Of a stretch of 64,000 nucleotides of DNA, positions 1 to 12,356 are shown piece by piece (the stretch's first letter is position 1; the number at the start of each line of letters is the position of its first letter). This stretch comes from Aquanectria penicillioides (Eukaryota; Ascomycota; Sordariomycetes; Hypocreales; Nectriaceae). The DNA lies in NCBI GenBank assembly GCA_003415625.1, contig PYIU01000008.1, positions 1,612,001-1,676,000 of the forward strand, in the 5' to 3' direction. Below the pieces are notes generated by a model. That model worked only from the letters and a program-made list of their open reading frames with translations, searched no databases and had not been told where the DNA came from. The translations under genes and the position numbers were made by a program.

Positions 1-984
1 CCTCAGCCCGTCCGAATTGGACAACCGCAGGCAGAGCGATGAGCGACGCCGGACAGACACGCAGCATGCGAGAATGAGCGAAGATGAGAGAGGGCGACAG
101 TGTGAAGACTACGGGGAATGGGTGCAGACCAGACGGACGGGTCACCGGAGACGCTCAGTCTTGTTCTCTCGCTGGTCCTGTCTCCTCCCTTGGCGCACCA
201 ACACGCCCTTACTGGGCGCCATTGTTCACAGACTCTTGATTTTTTTTTTCTTTTCGTTGTTACATTTCTCCCCCCAAAATCGTGGTACGGTTACCTATGG
301 GCCCCAGTCCAGGGCCGATCCGCAACAAATCGCTCGGCCGTCGGCACCGTGCGAGCAAGAAAACAGGGTCTTCCTGAGAGAACGGGGACCTTTGCACGCG
401 TCCTCTGGGCTTGTGCTGCATCAACACGGCCACGCCCATGTCATGTCCGTCCGCCCATCCATCCATCTCATCACCTTGACGTCCCATGGAGCCATGCCAT
501 CATCCCGCCCCAATTCTCGACCGTTATCCCCCAAAATCTCGGATATCGGACATGTTCAGAGAGGGCCCTACATTCCCTGCTGCTGCTGTTCCCGGCCGGA
601 GTGCGCCATCCCCTCCATGATCCCTCCCAACCGCCATCCACCATCCATCCACCCACCATCATCCACCCGCAATCCCTCCACCCATCGGCCGCCGCTGCTA
701 GGCTGGGCTGGGCTGCACGGGTTGGAAGTGGGTTCTTCTTGTCTTGGTCCTTACGGAGTAGACCTTACCCAGTTTGGCCACACCTCCAAGATGAACCCCT
801 GTCACTCGGAGACTCTCTGCTAGTCGCCTCATCCAGAAGCACCTCCTACGTAGTGTTGCACGCCTTTGCCTTGCCTGGCTTCTGGACGTTTTCTCCGTTC
901 TGTGCTCGGGCGCCCATGTCCGGTCGGTGTCCATGCCATGTGTAGTCGGCTAGCCAGCTACGTAGTAGCACCTTTGCCGCTTCG

Positions 985-1019
<35 letters not shown>

Positions 1020-2309
1020 TGGTGTTGGTGCTGGTGCTCGCAGACGCTTCTCTCTCACTAGCAACTTTATTACTTCCCCTTGCCCATCTCGATGATCTCG
1101 GATTTGACCCAGAACTATTGCCATTGCCATTGCCATTGCCACTGCCCGTCTACCTGTCATTCCAATCCTCTGCCCCCTCCATACATGCACTCGTGGTCCC
1201 CACGAACACTCAAGACCTTTTATCTTGCTCCATATCCCCCTCCTCCCCTCCATCCTCCTCGACATCGGCCTTGGCCCCTTCAGCTACCTCTTTTTCTCAC
1301 ACGCTCACTGTGCTTGGCCTCGTCGTTTCAAAGTCTTGGCTCCTTGGTTTTCTCTTGGCACTTAATCTACCGCCCATAATTTTCTTGGGACCGCCGCGCC
1401 TTGACCTTATTTCCTCCACCCCTTGCTGCCCACTGCCCGGCTCGCTGCCACTAATAAGCACCGCGCTGGACAACCCACTGGGACGCCCACTACGCAATCA
1501 CAATCGCCGATACGTCGTACCGTATTGCCCATACCGTGCCCGCTGGCGCACCGTCAAACGCCCGCGCCGAATCGAGTTGAAAGCCTAGAACCCGGTCGCC
1601 AGGCCCTTGACAGCACTCTCCCCACTCGCTGCGGTGCGAGCTGTAGTGCGTCGTGCGCTGACTGAACGTACTGAACTCAACTGAACTGACCCGTCGACTC
1701 CCCTGTGGCCAACTGGGACTCCCCCGTCCTCCCTCGCCCCGTTTCCCGTTTGGTTCTGGACTCTCTCGCTTCTTCCTCCTCTCTTTCTACCTACCATTCT
1801 CTCTCACTTTACCCACCCGCTCGCTGGCTCTCGCTCGCACACCCACGCCCTCCCCCGGTCGCGAAATCCGCTTTCCTCGCCATCCCACTCATCGTAAACC
1901 TGCAACCTTTCTCTCAATCTCAATCTCCATCTCGACACCACACACTCGCGGAATCGCGTTCCTCACGCTTCTCCCATCGCCGCCCCGTCGCTCAACCTCC
2001 GTCCCTCTCTGCGGGAGCTGCCTCGACTTCCATCTCCCGCTGATGGCCTAGAACCAGGCCGGCGACTCTTGGGGCAATTGGGACATGGGCTTGCCGCTGG
2101 CTTTGCTTTCTGCGCCCCTGCAACTCGTTCCGCCAGATCCCCCTTCAGCCTCGAGCACCACCCGTCGCTATCCTCGCCGTATCGGTTGTTGCCGCCCTCG
2201 TTGCCGCTGTCGCCCCCCCATCTCAACCTCATCTCCATCTCCCTTCGCAATAATCCTTCTACGTTTTTTTTCCGCCAACATTTACCAACGGCCTCGAGCC
2301 TGCTAAACG
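1..2309 (+). promoter_or_regulatory. Long upstream region and leader of the Zn2Cys6 regulator
   Basis: No protein-coding gene is supported here. The sequence is GC-rich, and from about 1200 onward it becomes strongly pyrimidine-rich on the plus strand, as is typical of promoters and 5' leaders in filamentous ascomycetes. Open frames of 200 to 275 codons occur on both strands, but they overlap each other, run through simple repeats and show no recognisable domain. A TCTGCG-type hexamer repeat lies at about 985-1019 and a CCATTG repeat at about 1120-1142. I infer promoter plus transcribed leader for the gene starting at 2600. Confidence 0.55.
985..1019. repeat. TCTGCG hexanucleotide microsatellite
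   Basis: Near-perfect tandem copies of TCTGCG are followed by an imperfect GGTGTTGGTGCT-type run. The repeat opens several long frames on both strands that look like genes but are not. Confidence 0.85.
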
Positions 2310-2593
2310 GTGAGCGTGAGCCCCGCCCCCCAGCTGCCGCCTCAGCAGACGCCTCCTAAGACATTATACGCCCGAATGCCTATGCCTGCACCTGCGCAAG
2401 CACCGACCAACTCCCGCCGCGCTGCTGTCGCAGCTGCTTGGTCCTTGGTTCATGGCGCAGGTTGCCTCCATGGCTTCGGCGCGATTTCCTTCTTTTCTCC
2501 CCCCCCCTCCAAACCACTGGCGCTCAGCGCCCCCAACGCCGTTCTTTTCTATCGGCGTCCTCGTCACCAACGTTGTTTGCTGACTTTCAACAG
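2310..2593 (+). other. Probable 5'-UTR intron of the Zn2Cys6 regulator
   Basis: A GTGAGC donor at 2310 and a TTTCAACAG acceptor ending at 2593, with a GCTGAC branch-like site at about 2578, would remove 284 nt just before the chosen start codon. Six bases then separate the splice junction from the ATG at 2600. This is inferred from splice signals only; RNA reads would decide it. Confidence 0.5.
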
Positions 2594-2599
2594 GTCGAA

Positions 2600-5500
2600 A
2601 TGTCGCCTGATGTCGCCGATGACGACCCGGGCCAGTCGTCCACCAACGACTGGCAGACCAACGATGGTCCATCGCCATCTGCGAGTATCAAGTCGGACAA
2701 TGAAGGCGACGACGACCTCAACAACTCCACTGACGCGCCCTCACAACCCATCCAAAAGCGACGACGAGTGACGCGTGCCTGTGATGAATGCCGTCGCAAA
2801 AAGATCAAGTGCGATGGCAAACAGCCCTGCACCCACTGCTCGGTCTATAGTTATGGTACGCCTCGCGATTTATGCCTCTGTCGTGCATCCTCGCCGACTC
2901 TCTATTCTCGTCCGCTGTTACCTCTGCACATGAGCTGACCACCTTTTTGTCGTAGAATGCACATATGACAAACCCTCAAATCGAAGAAGAAACCCCGCGC
3001 CACAGTATATCGAAGCTCTCGAAAATCGCCTACAACGCGCTGAGTCGTTGCTTCACAAGTTTATGCCCGATGTCGATCTCGCCGACCCCAATCTCGACCC
3101 GGCTATCCAGCAAGAGTTTCGTAACCGGGAAACCGCCCGCGCACAGTCATCAAAGTCTCGGCAACCCCCTACCCCGAGCCAAGCTGATCCGAACGATGCT
3201 CACCTCACCTCCATGATTGACTCTATTGGGCAACTCGACATTGACGATCGAGGAGGCTGGGATTTCCACGGTGTTTCGTCCGGAGCCGTCTTCTTGAGGC
3301 GAATGAAGGAGCATTTTCGGGGTAAATTGGGCCCCGTTGGAAAGGCCCCCTTCCTTCCCCGACCCGAGCGGACCCCAAGTGGTCTTGCGAACCTGGATTC
3401 ACCTTCACCAGCCGCCGCCCCGTCTCCATTTTCTGCCGTTACCAGCGTTCCCGAGCTCCCTCCCAAGGAAGTGGCCCGCAAACTCTGTTACTACTCCCTT
3501 AGCTGTGCTACCTGCCTCGTTCGTATCGTTCACGTCCCCACCTTCTACGAGAAGTTTGAGAAGATCTACGACAGACAGCTCGATAATCTTAACCAAGAGG
3601 AAACCCACTTCCTAGGGCTTCTTTTTGCTGTCATGGCCCTGGGTTGCATGTACAACAACTTGGACGAAGATTCAGGAGCCGACGCTTTCAGGGAGGCTAC
3701 CGAAGAAGGGTGAGACACCTCACGAGCCCTGGTTGACAATAAAGAAAAATCGCTGACTTGACATGACAGAATTAAATACTACAACAATGCTCGATCTCTC
3801 CTGCAAGATATTACTGAATGCCGCGACCTTACCTCATTACAAGCCCTCCTGTTTATAATCCTATTCCTACAGGCCACGTCAAATCTTAGCGGCTGCTACT
3901 CGTTTGTTGGCATCGCACTCCGCTCTGCTATGAGGATCGGCCTCCACCGACACCTCCAACACGAAAGACTCAACACAGTAGAGGAAGAAATTCGAAAACG
4001 AGTCTTCTATGTGATTCGACAGATGGATATTTACGTTTCGACTTTGCTCGGTTTCCCCCTCATGCTCAATGTTGACGATGTTGACCAACCCTTCCCCGTG
4101 GAAGTTGATGACGAATTCATCACCCCAACTGGCATTCTCCAACCACCACCAGGGACATCATCCTTCTTCGAGGCCTTTAATGCTCATTCACAGCTTATGG
4201 AGATTTTGGCTAAGATTACTAAATATGTGTATCCGATGAAGGGATTAGGCCAAAGCGTCATGAAGGATAACAAACCCACATCAACGTATTTGATCAGCTA
4301 TGGACGAATCAAAGAGATTGAAGCCGACCTGCATACCTGGTTCGAAAGGCTTCCCCAAAATTGGCGACCGAGCGCGGATGGCCCAATCGAAGTTGTTCGG
4401 TATGTTTTCATTGCCCAAACACGAGTAGGCTTCATCGCTAATTTAATCTATCAGTGTTCGCCACCTGCTGAGGTTTGCCTACGCCCATGTACAGTTGGTT
4501 CTGTACCGCCCATTCCTTCACTACGTATCGCCCCGCCTTAGCCAAGGAACCAAGGTTGACGAGCTGTCGTACGCCTGTGCCGCGGCGGCCATCAGTGTGT
4601 CTCGCAACATCGTGCACATTGGCTTAGAAATCCGGAAACAGCGTGTCCTAAGTGGTCCTTACTGGTTCATGCTTTACACCGAATTCTTTGCTGTTCTCTC
4701 TTTAGTGTTCTATGCCACGGAAAACCCAGAGAAGCCAGGATCGACCGAGGTTTTGGCCGATGCCCGTGCAGGCAGACAAATGATTGCTGCTCTTGCGGAT
4801 AAGAGCGTGGCAGCGGAACGGGTCTCAACCGCTCTCCAGGTATGCAAACAATCCCGGCCTGTCATTGTTTCACCACCAAACCTAACCTTTGCAGGTCTTA
4901 TTTGATCAACTGCCTGACCAGTTGGACCAAAATTCGATCCGATCAGCGCCCTCAAGGAAGAGGTCTGCGCCCATGGGTAGACCCTCATCGGTGTCGTCAC
5001 AACAGACGACGATTCCGCCAAGCATCTCGTCGCGACAAACCTCCGACTTTGCTCGCAGCAGCCAGATCACCACGACCAGCTACGCAACGAGCTTTACTCC
5101 AAGCACCATGGAGCAAATGCCTGTCAACACCGCTGCTGGTTTCCAGGATGGCGGATTCTCGGCTGCCTTTGGCGACTTCATGTCATTGGACATGCAAGCC
5201 CGGGATACACCCGACTCTACAAGTACTGCGACCAGCTCTCAGCGCAACCCGTACACTGGACAGCCACTGGGCATCCATAACCCTGTGAATAAGCTCGACT
5301 CGCTCATGTTCCCCTCGGAGGATCCATTTGCTTACCCCAACCAGCCCATGATGGAGCTTGGATACCCTGGCAAATCGGAGCCAGCTAGCAGTGTGTCGGA
5401 GACCAGCCAGGACATGCAACTGTTCTTGACGGGATCATTTGATGACGTGGAGAGCCAGCTCTTTGGACAGCCCCCGCCGTACATGATGCACCAGCAGGGC

Positions 5501-5812
5501 CAACCGATGATGAACCTGTCCAGCCAGATGTACGACCCTGGTAACATGATGGGAATCCATTCATCGAACCAATCGATTGTGTCGTCAGCTTCCGGACACT
5601 CACAGCCAACAAGGCCATCTCCCTCCCACGCCCAGGTACAAGCACAAGCACATGCCCGAGCGCAACACCAGGCCCACTTGATGGCAAGCCGACGAGCGCA
5701 CACGCAGCGACACCAAGAGAGGCAAATTCAGCAGATGTTTACGGAGCAAGGAATGCAAGCGGACTGGGGAAGTTTCTTTGGATCAGGGCGGGGAGGATTT
5801 CAAGGCATGTAA
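2600..5812 (+). CDS. Zn2Cys6 fungal-specific transcription factor (about 980 aa)
   Basis: Five exons join without a frame break: 2600-2855, 2956-3709, 3770-4399, 4455-4839 and 4895-5812. The ATG at 2600 is the first methionine after the inferred leader intron. The zinc cluster has six cysteines at residues 61, 64, 71, 77, 80 and 87, preceded by a basic KRRR stretch. A coiled-coil linker follows, then the fungal_trans middle-homology region across exons 2 to 4 (landmarks [15 protein letters not shown] and LYRPFLHY). The last 300 residues are Gln/Ser/Met-rich and probably activating. It should be a nuclear DNA-binding regulator. The cluster and linker remind me of the COL-26/BglR/ART1 group that controls starch, maltose and glucose responses, but that is from memory, so no symbol is given. 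Confidence 0.9.
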
Positions 5813-7018
5813 CGGTCGCTACATTGATACCCATTTTACGACACGGGAGGCGTGCAGGCGCCGGATAGTTTTGTTGTTGTTGTTGTTATTGTTGTTGCAG
5901 CGGATGGCGTGGAGGGGACGACAAAGAGGCAAATACTCGGGGAGGAAGAGACGGAAAACGAAAACGCCACTGCAAGGTCACGAAAAGGGCGGCATTGCTT
6001 AGAGGGACACTGGCAAATAGACGGAGCAAGCTGTGTTTTTTTTTATTGCTTGGGAAGTGTATATACGGGTGCAAGCGGGAATTGTCTCTTGGGAATGATG
6101 ACGACTTGGAACTGAGAGGAGGCGAGGTGAGGCGATGAATTTGGAGACTCAATTCATCGATGCACTCAGACTTTGGATACCTGCTGGAATGTACTGATGA
6201 GAGCTGAGGATCGCATCTACATGTAGATATAATGATGATACAGCCGTTGTTGACCTAGGGTTATACAAGTGGTGTTATTGAGTGAATTTTGTGTGATGCA
6301 CCGGTGAGTGATGCATGGTGTTGCGTGATGTATGGGAACTAGCAATGAGCAGATACGAGAAGGTACTCGTTGCCAACACATTGAAGATCGAGTCCCTCCC
6401 AAGAAAGCTCCAGGTGGATGTGGTTGTGTGTGTTGGGACTCGGAGCTGTCGGTGTTTCTCTACAGCAGCTCACTCACTCACTCATGGATAGACAGACATA
6501 GCGTTAGACTAGACGACCCACCGAAAGGTTACATGGAGTCATCAGAAACAATGAGGTCACCAAGCATCAAAAGGCCAATTTGGTGCGGCAATGGCCGGTG
6601 AAAGCAGCAACTCGTATCCATTTTTAACGGCCAAACGACGAGATCAAACGAGTCAGGCAGGTTGAATGGCAGCAGAACCCACCCCCAATTCTCTCTCATT
6701 CACCCGTTGTGTGTGTTCCCTTCTGGCCTTCAATTGCCCCCCCTCCCCGGATCCACTGACCGAAGGCCTAGCCGAATCGGCACCGCACACAGTGCTACGT
6801 CCGACAAGTCCGGCACGGAGGAGCGTGCCGAGACCCGCTCGCGTCTCGTGTGTGGAAAGGACGAGAGTTGCCGCACGCACATGTTCGAAACGCACCCGAC
6901 CCGAGCCCGAGCCCGAGCCCCCATCGTGCCCGCCCTGGTTCGACTACCGGCCGGCAAAGGCTTGAATTCATTTTATCTAATTGACTGTGGTGGCAAAGGA
7001 GTAAGTGAGTAGCCTGGG

Positions 7019-7048
7019 CGAGTGAGTGAGTGAGTGAGTGAGTGAGTG
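7019..7048. repeat. GAGT tetranucleotide microsatellite
   Basis: About seven tandem GAGT units in the gene-free interval, with no coding context. Confidence 0.85.
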
Positions 7049-7866
7049 GGCTGGCTAGACGAGAGTCACCTTGAGAAACCTAGCTACGTAGGTAGCTAGC
7101 ATACACCGTGAAATATGAATAGGTATCCGTAGGACCACAACACCAAGCCATGAGTTTACCCTCCTCGCCCGGCACGGAGCAGATTGTGGCTTTCTGTTTC
7201 GGTTTGCACAGCCACTTGGCCGCGGTCTCGACCATTGTTTTCCTTTTCCTTGCTTGGTTCGAGATGATGTCGTCGTCGTCTCATTGGGAAAGACGGTATG
7301 AGACACGGGAGGGCCTACGTATGCAGACAGATGTACCACAGTACGTCCGCAATTTATCAGTTTCCAGGGGGGGCGGAGATGGGGAGAGAAGGAGGCTTAG
7401 ATGTCGCATGGCAAAAGGGTTCCACCACTTCTTCTCACCCGCTGAAGGAAACTGTCTTGTCTTTCCATCGGGATTTTTTGGTCTCTGTCTCAAGGGTCCA
7501 GTCATAGATAAAGTAGCTTGCTCACTGCTTGCTTGGCCTGAGTGGGGAGAGGTAGCGGTGCCAAGTCAATGAGAGCCCACTCAGCGACTAGGACGTGTTG
7601 ACCGTGGGCCAACTCCCGTCGGGAACTCCAGCGGGCGTTGTCGTCGGCATGATCACAACTGCGTACTATGCAACATGGCGCGATGATGAGGAGAGATGCA
7701 TTCATTTGCCCCGTCGATGTTTGTAAATCCTGCACCTGCATCGCAGCGCTCTGACCTGAGCTGCACATGCCAATTGCCGAGACGTTTGAGGAGGGGGAGG
7801 CGAGGCGAGGCGGGATGCAGCCTCATCACATCTCAGAACACTTCCGCATTTGCCTGGCTGTAGTTT

Positions 7867-7882
7867 GGGGGGGGGGGGGGGG
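7867..7882 (+). repeat. G16 homopolymer
   Basis: Sixteen consecutive G residues are followed by CGC. The length may be imprecise because long G runs are error-prone in sequencing; it could also form a G-quadruplex. Confidence 0.8.
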
Positions 7883-9046
7883 CGCAGAGTTCGATTTTGG
7901 AGGCCAACAGAATCTCGTTGCTCAGTAATAGACTCGGCTCGTCCAATCCTAGCGAGCGACGCTGTGCCAGATCCTTTGTTTTTTTCTCAAGAGGAAATTT
8001 CTGATTACTACTTGTATTGCAGCAGCGTGTGATATAATACCACGTAAAGAGGGTGCCAAAATGCTACAGAATGCTGCACCATGCCATCTTCATCTAGGTA
8101 CGGATCAATCTGCATGCTGGAGCAATGAGTAGGAATTTATGAATCTACTAGAGGCCACTGCTGAGACATGAAACAGATGAGATTGAAGTGTGTGATTACG
8201 AACTGTAGACGCTGAGAGAGAGATAGGAAAAAAGACAGATGTTCAAATGCTGTGTGTGCTGGGTGTTAGTGTGCCACCGCGCATAATCTTGATTGATTGA
8301 TAATACTGCGAGTAAAGGTAAGAGAAGGGCTGACATGCAGATGAAGATAGCCGAGAGAGCCGGAAGAGAGAGGCGATTTTGAATGCGATGAGATCTTAGT
8401 GAAGAGAGAGTCATTCCTGAGTCCTGACCTGGGACCTGATGGAATCACGGCTAGTTGTTCTAGAAGAGGCAAGTAAAGTAGACAGACATGTGGTACTGTG
8501 GGTGAGTTTGTGCTTCCATAGTACGAGCGCGAGCTGATAGTGAAAAGTACCAACATGGTACGGTACGGTGCATGACCTGCTGAACCGCGAGCCGTGGCCA
8601 CATCTACCTACAGAGAAGCCATCTCTGGCAGCATTTCAACCCCCCTTACTTCCCTCATGTCTGTTGGCATTTGCTTGACTGGACGGATTGATTACAGAAA
8701 CGGCCTTATCTCGATTATGGTTCCTGAACGCGTGTATACAAGGTGCCCTTTGAGTGCATCCTTCCAGCGCGGGTTCTGGGCCCTGTGGTCGATTTGACTC
8801 TGCCGCTAGGCTCAGGTAAGCAGGTCGCCCGCTGTCGCAGCGATAGGGGACCCCCGCGCTACCGAGGCCGCCACATGCGGTCAACCAACCCAACCACTTT
8901 CGCTCGCACGACCTCATCCACTTTCCCTCTGTCGCTGACGACATCGACCCGACGACCTGACTGACTTGTGAGCGCGCGCGTGTCTGGCTCGTGTCTGGCT
9001 CGTGTGCTGAACTACCGCAAGAGGCCGTGTTTGAATGAATCGAGGG

Positions 9047-9100
9047 ACCCAGACCCAGACCCAGACCCAGACCCAGACCCAGACCCAGACACAGACACAG
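9047..9100. repeat. CAGACC hexanucleotide repeat upstream of the aminopeptidase start
   Basis: Tandem CAGACC units lie 25 to 80 nt before the start codon at 9124, so they are probably in the 5' leader. In one frame they read as alternating Asp-Pro and in another as Gln-Thr, which produces apparent N-terminal extensions. Codons upstream of 9124 in the coding frame look like leader, so the ATG at 9124 was chosen. Confidence 0.8.
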
Positions 9101-9123
9101 GGGAACAAACCCTTGGAACAGCC

Positions 9124-11168
9124 ATGGCTTCTCAGATCCCCAAGCCAATCTGGCCGTCGCCGATTTGCGGCGAACGTAGGAGAGAGGCGACAGCTCCAGC
9201 AGCTCCAGCTCCAGCCCCGGCCCCGGCTTCATCCAAGGCCACAACCAAGGCCCCAACCAAGGCCCAGACGCGACCCAAGAGAACCAGTGGCCTCGAGTAT
9301 GACCTCGTGCTGGAGGACGAGTTTGATGCCTTGTAAGAGACCCTGCTCAACCACCACGAAAAAGGGTTGATCGACGGAGCTAACTGTGCGTGATGCCAGG
9401 TGCATCGAAGTCAAGGGCGATGATCTTCAGAGCAGTGCCAGCAGCAGTAGTGCCAGCAGCAGCAGCAGCAGCAGCAGCAGTAGCAACAAGTATCCCGGTA
9501 TGTAGCTCTGTCATCTCAATTCAGACACCCTTCTCACCAGGCATCTCTCTCTGCGTGGGCTCATCATGCTGCGTGTTGTCAACCTCCAATTACCCACACC
9601 CTACTAACTCCCTCACAGCCAAGGTCCACGCTCGCAAGGTCGCTGCCGAGCTCGGTGTTAGCGATGGCCTCATCTACCTCCCTGGCGAGCCTACTCGCCT
9701 TTACGAGGACTCAGACCAGTCACCCCCGTTCAAGCAGCGTAGATAGTACGCCATCTCTTCACCATCTACCGTGTCCTATCCTTCTAACAGTCTTCTTAGC
9801 TTCTACTATCTGACTGGCGCCAACTTCCCAGACTGCGCCGTCACCTACGAGATCGCCAATGACCGTCTTACCCTCTGGATCCCCTATGTTGAGCCTCGCC
9901 AGGTCCTCTGGTACGGCGCCACTCCTGATGCTGTTGAAGCCATGCGCCGTTATGACGTCGATGATGTCCGTTACACGGCCCAGCTCTCCAAGTATCTCCA
10001 TGGCCATCTACGCCCTGCCACCACGCTCTACATCCTCCACCCTGACCAAGGCCCCAAGCTGGCGGACCGGCCCCGTGGCCAGACGCACATCAACTACTCC
10101 AAGCTGCGCCCTGCCATGGACCAGGCTCGCGTGGTCAAGACCGACTACGAGGTTGCTCTGATCCGTCGCGCCGCTCGTATCTCCGCCGAAGCCCATCGCG
10201 CCGTGGCCGAGCGCATCTTGACCATGCGCAACGAGCAAGACATCGAGGCCGTGTTCGTTTCAGAGTGCACCTCCCGCGGTGCCCATGCCCAGGCATACCC
10301 CATCATCGCTGGCGCCGGTGTCAACGCCTCGACGCTTCACTACGACGCCAACGACCAGCCCCTGGAAGGCAAGCAGCTAGTTGTTGTTGACGCCGGTTGC
10401 GAGTGGTCGTGCTATGCCAGCGACATCACGCGCACGCTGCCCCTTTCGGGATCCTTCACCCCTGAAGCCGCTTCTGTTTACGCCATTGTCCAGCGGATGC
10501 AGGAGCAGTGCATTTCTCGTATCCGCCCGGGCTGCGTTTTCTACTCCTTGCACCTGCTCGCTGGCGACATTGCCATCCGGGGCCTGCTGAAGCTCGGAAT
10601 CCTTCAGGGTAGCTTCGAGGAGATCCAGAAGGCCGGTACCGTCGCCGCTTTCTTCCCCCACGGCCTGGGCCACCATGTCGGCTTGGAAGTGCACGATGTG
10701 AGCGGAGTCGATCGCCTGTTGATGCGCGAGAGCTTCCACATCGAAGGGGGCAAGCGTGAGATGGTTACGCCAACAACCTTGAGCAGCTTGCGACGCATGG
10801 CCTCTGCCCCGCCGCCGTATAAGGGCCGACAGGCCCTCAAGCCCAACATGATTGTGACAGTTGAGCCCGGAATGTGAGTTCTCGCCGCTTCCTCTCCCGA
10901 TTTCTCTCCCACCCCTGACGTATCCCTTGCTAATTGCTCGTTCTGTAGCTACTTCTGCCGTCCCTTCATCGAAGGATACTTCCTCAGCAACGCCGTGCAC
11001 GCCAAATTCATTGACCGCAATGTTCTGGAGCCCTACTACGACGTGGGCGGCGTGCGAATCGAGGACGATATTCTCGTTACCGAGGACGGTCATGAGAATA
11101 TCACGAGCGATGCGCCCAATGGCGAGGAGATGCTGGATGTGATTAACGGAAGCTTTGAGAAGATTTGA
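9124..11168 (+). CDS. pepP: Xaa-Pro aminopeptidase, M24B metallopeptidase (575 aa)
   Basis: Five exons: 9124-9332, 9400-9497, 9619-9745, 9800-10873 and 10949-11168, all in phase. The enzyme removes an N-terminal residue that precedes proline, using a two-metal centre in a pita-bread fold. An AMP_N-like domain (landmark [13 protein letters not shown]) comes before the catalytic domain. Expected metal ligands are visible: Asp in VVVDAGCEW, Asp in YASDITRT, His in the [12 protein letters not shown] block, Glu in VTVEPGIYF and Glu in [11 protein letters not shown]. There is no signal peptide, so it is likely cytosolic. The N-terminal 100 residues are low-complexity, with an Ala/Pro stretch and a poly-Ser tract encoded by an AGC microsatellite in exon 2; this insert is unusual next to the conserved core. 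It is convergent with the lectin gene downstream. Confidence 0.93.
9437..9484 (+). repeat. AGC trinucleotide repeat coding poly-Ser
   Basis: In-frame AGC/AGT repeats within exon 2 of the aminopeptidase encode a serine run of about 15 to 18 residues with a few alanines. It lies before the conserved core, so length variation would probably be tolerated. Confidence 0.8.
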
Positions 11169-11756
11169 CTAAGGCTAACGAGTCATGTTATCGTCATTTT
11201 GCCACGTCTTTTTTGTTTACAGTTTCTTCCATGTTATTACTGTTTGTCACGGCTTGGGTCATCATGAGAGATGGTTATAGATGGGATTATTATATGGAGC
11301 ACGGATAAGCGAGCTTGGTTGGATTATCGTTTTCAGTCAAATACAACTACCCCCGAGAATGCAGACGTTGACTGACTGACACTTTGACGTATTAACGTGT
11401 CGAACACTGGACACTGGACACTGGACAATTGCAAACTCGTAATGACGTGGAAAGTTAATTCATACTCATTGCTACCCAGAAAACGACATGCATCTCTACT
11501 CATATGCAACCCATGCATGTGATATACAAGAAACGGCTGATGTGCCACACCGTGGTTGAAAAAAGAAAAAAGAGCAGCGTCACGAGAACTTAATCACTAC
11601 GCTAGACACCAGACTGGCCGAAATGCTCCGTACTGCCCATTCCGAACTCTTCTTCTGTGAACATGAACATCCCATTCTAAACCCGACACTTGGATGGACG
11701 AACACGTTTTACTTGTTTTATGGCTGCGACACAAGGTTGTGTCAATTGAAGCCCTT
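11169..11756. other. Convergent 3' intergenic region
   Basis: This holds the tails of two converging genes. T-rich and A-rich patches suit 3' UTRs. A short GACACTG-type direct repeat occurs at about 11404-11425. No gene is seen. Confidence 0.6.
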
Positions 11757-12294
11757 TTACAGGTACTTCTTGGGCATGTTGGCACGGCGGCGCTTGTAGA
11801 TGACGAAGGCAACGACCAGGAGGGCCTGGGTGCTGAGGATGAAGAGGATGAGGAAGCGGTGGCCAGGGGTGCTGTCGATAAGCGTCTCGGTAAGGGTGCT
11901 GTGGTGGGTGTCGAGGAGGCCGCGGACGGAGCGCTCGTTAGCCTGGAGCTTGCGGGAGACCTCCCTGCGAAGCTCGGCAACCTCCCTGTTTAGGTCGGTG
12001 ATGCGACCCTGGAGCTCGGTGATGGTGTCAATCTTGCGCATGTCGGATCGCAGCTGGCCGATCAGTTGAGTGAGCTCCTCGTGGCGCTTCTCATCGTCTT
12101 GCTGGTGGCGCGAGCTGGTGCGGTGCAGAGCTGATAGCTGGTGGTTGGTGTTCTGGAGGCGGTTGTGTAGGTCTGCGAACTGGGCTTTGGAAGTTTGGAA
12201 GATGTCGGCGTCCTGGTCGCTGAGCTCACTGCCGTCATAGAAATCCTTACGGGCGTTGTTCTTGGAATTCTGCTGCTGCTGCTGCTGTTGCTGG

Positions 12295-12356
<62 letters not shown>

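Larger units (their letters stand above)
5813..9123. other. Gene-free interval, 3.3 kb
   Basis: No conserved gene is visible. The first part should be the 3' UTR of the regulator; the last few hundred bases should hold the promoter of the aminopeptidase. Between them are simple repeats: a GAGT tetramer run at 7019-7048, a TAGCTACGTAGGTAGCTAGC-type palindromic patch at about 7081-7100, and a G16 run at 7867-7882. Frames of up to 206 codons (for example 8636-9256 minus) are low-complexity and overlap the CAGACC repeat. A long non-coding transcript or promoter elements are possible but cannot be shown. Confidence 0.5.

Noticed and set aside
866..1588. A 240-codon plus-strand frame in the leader of the first regulator
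   Set aside because: It is opened by hexamer repeats coding Leu-Arg runs; overlapping frames on both strands are equally long and none is conserved.
8636..9256. A 206-codon minus-strand frame before the aminopeptidase
   Set aside because: Its body is the complement of the CAGACC repeat and of Ala/Pro-rich exon 1; no conserved motif and no intron support.
10377..11093. A 238-codon minus-strand frame inside the aminopeptidase gene
   Set aside because: It is the shadow of GC-rich coding sequence; the plus strand carries all catalytic motifs.
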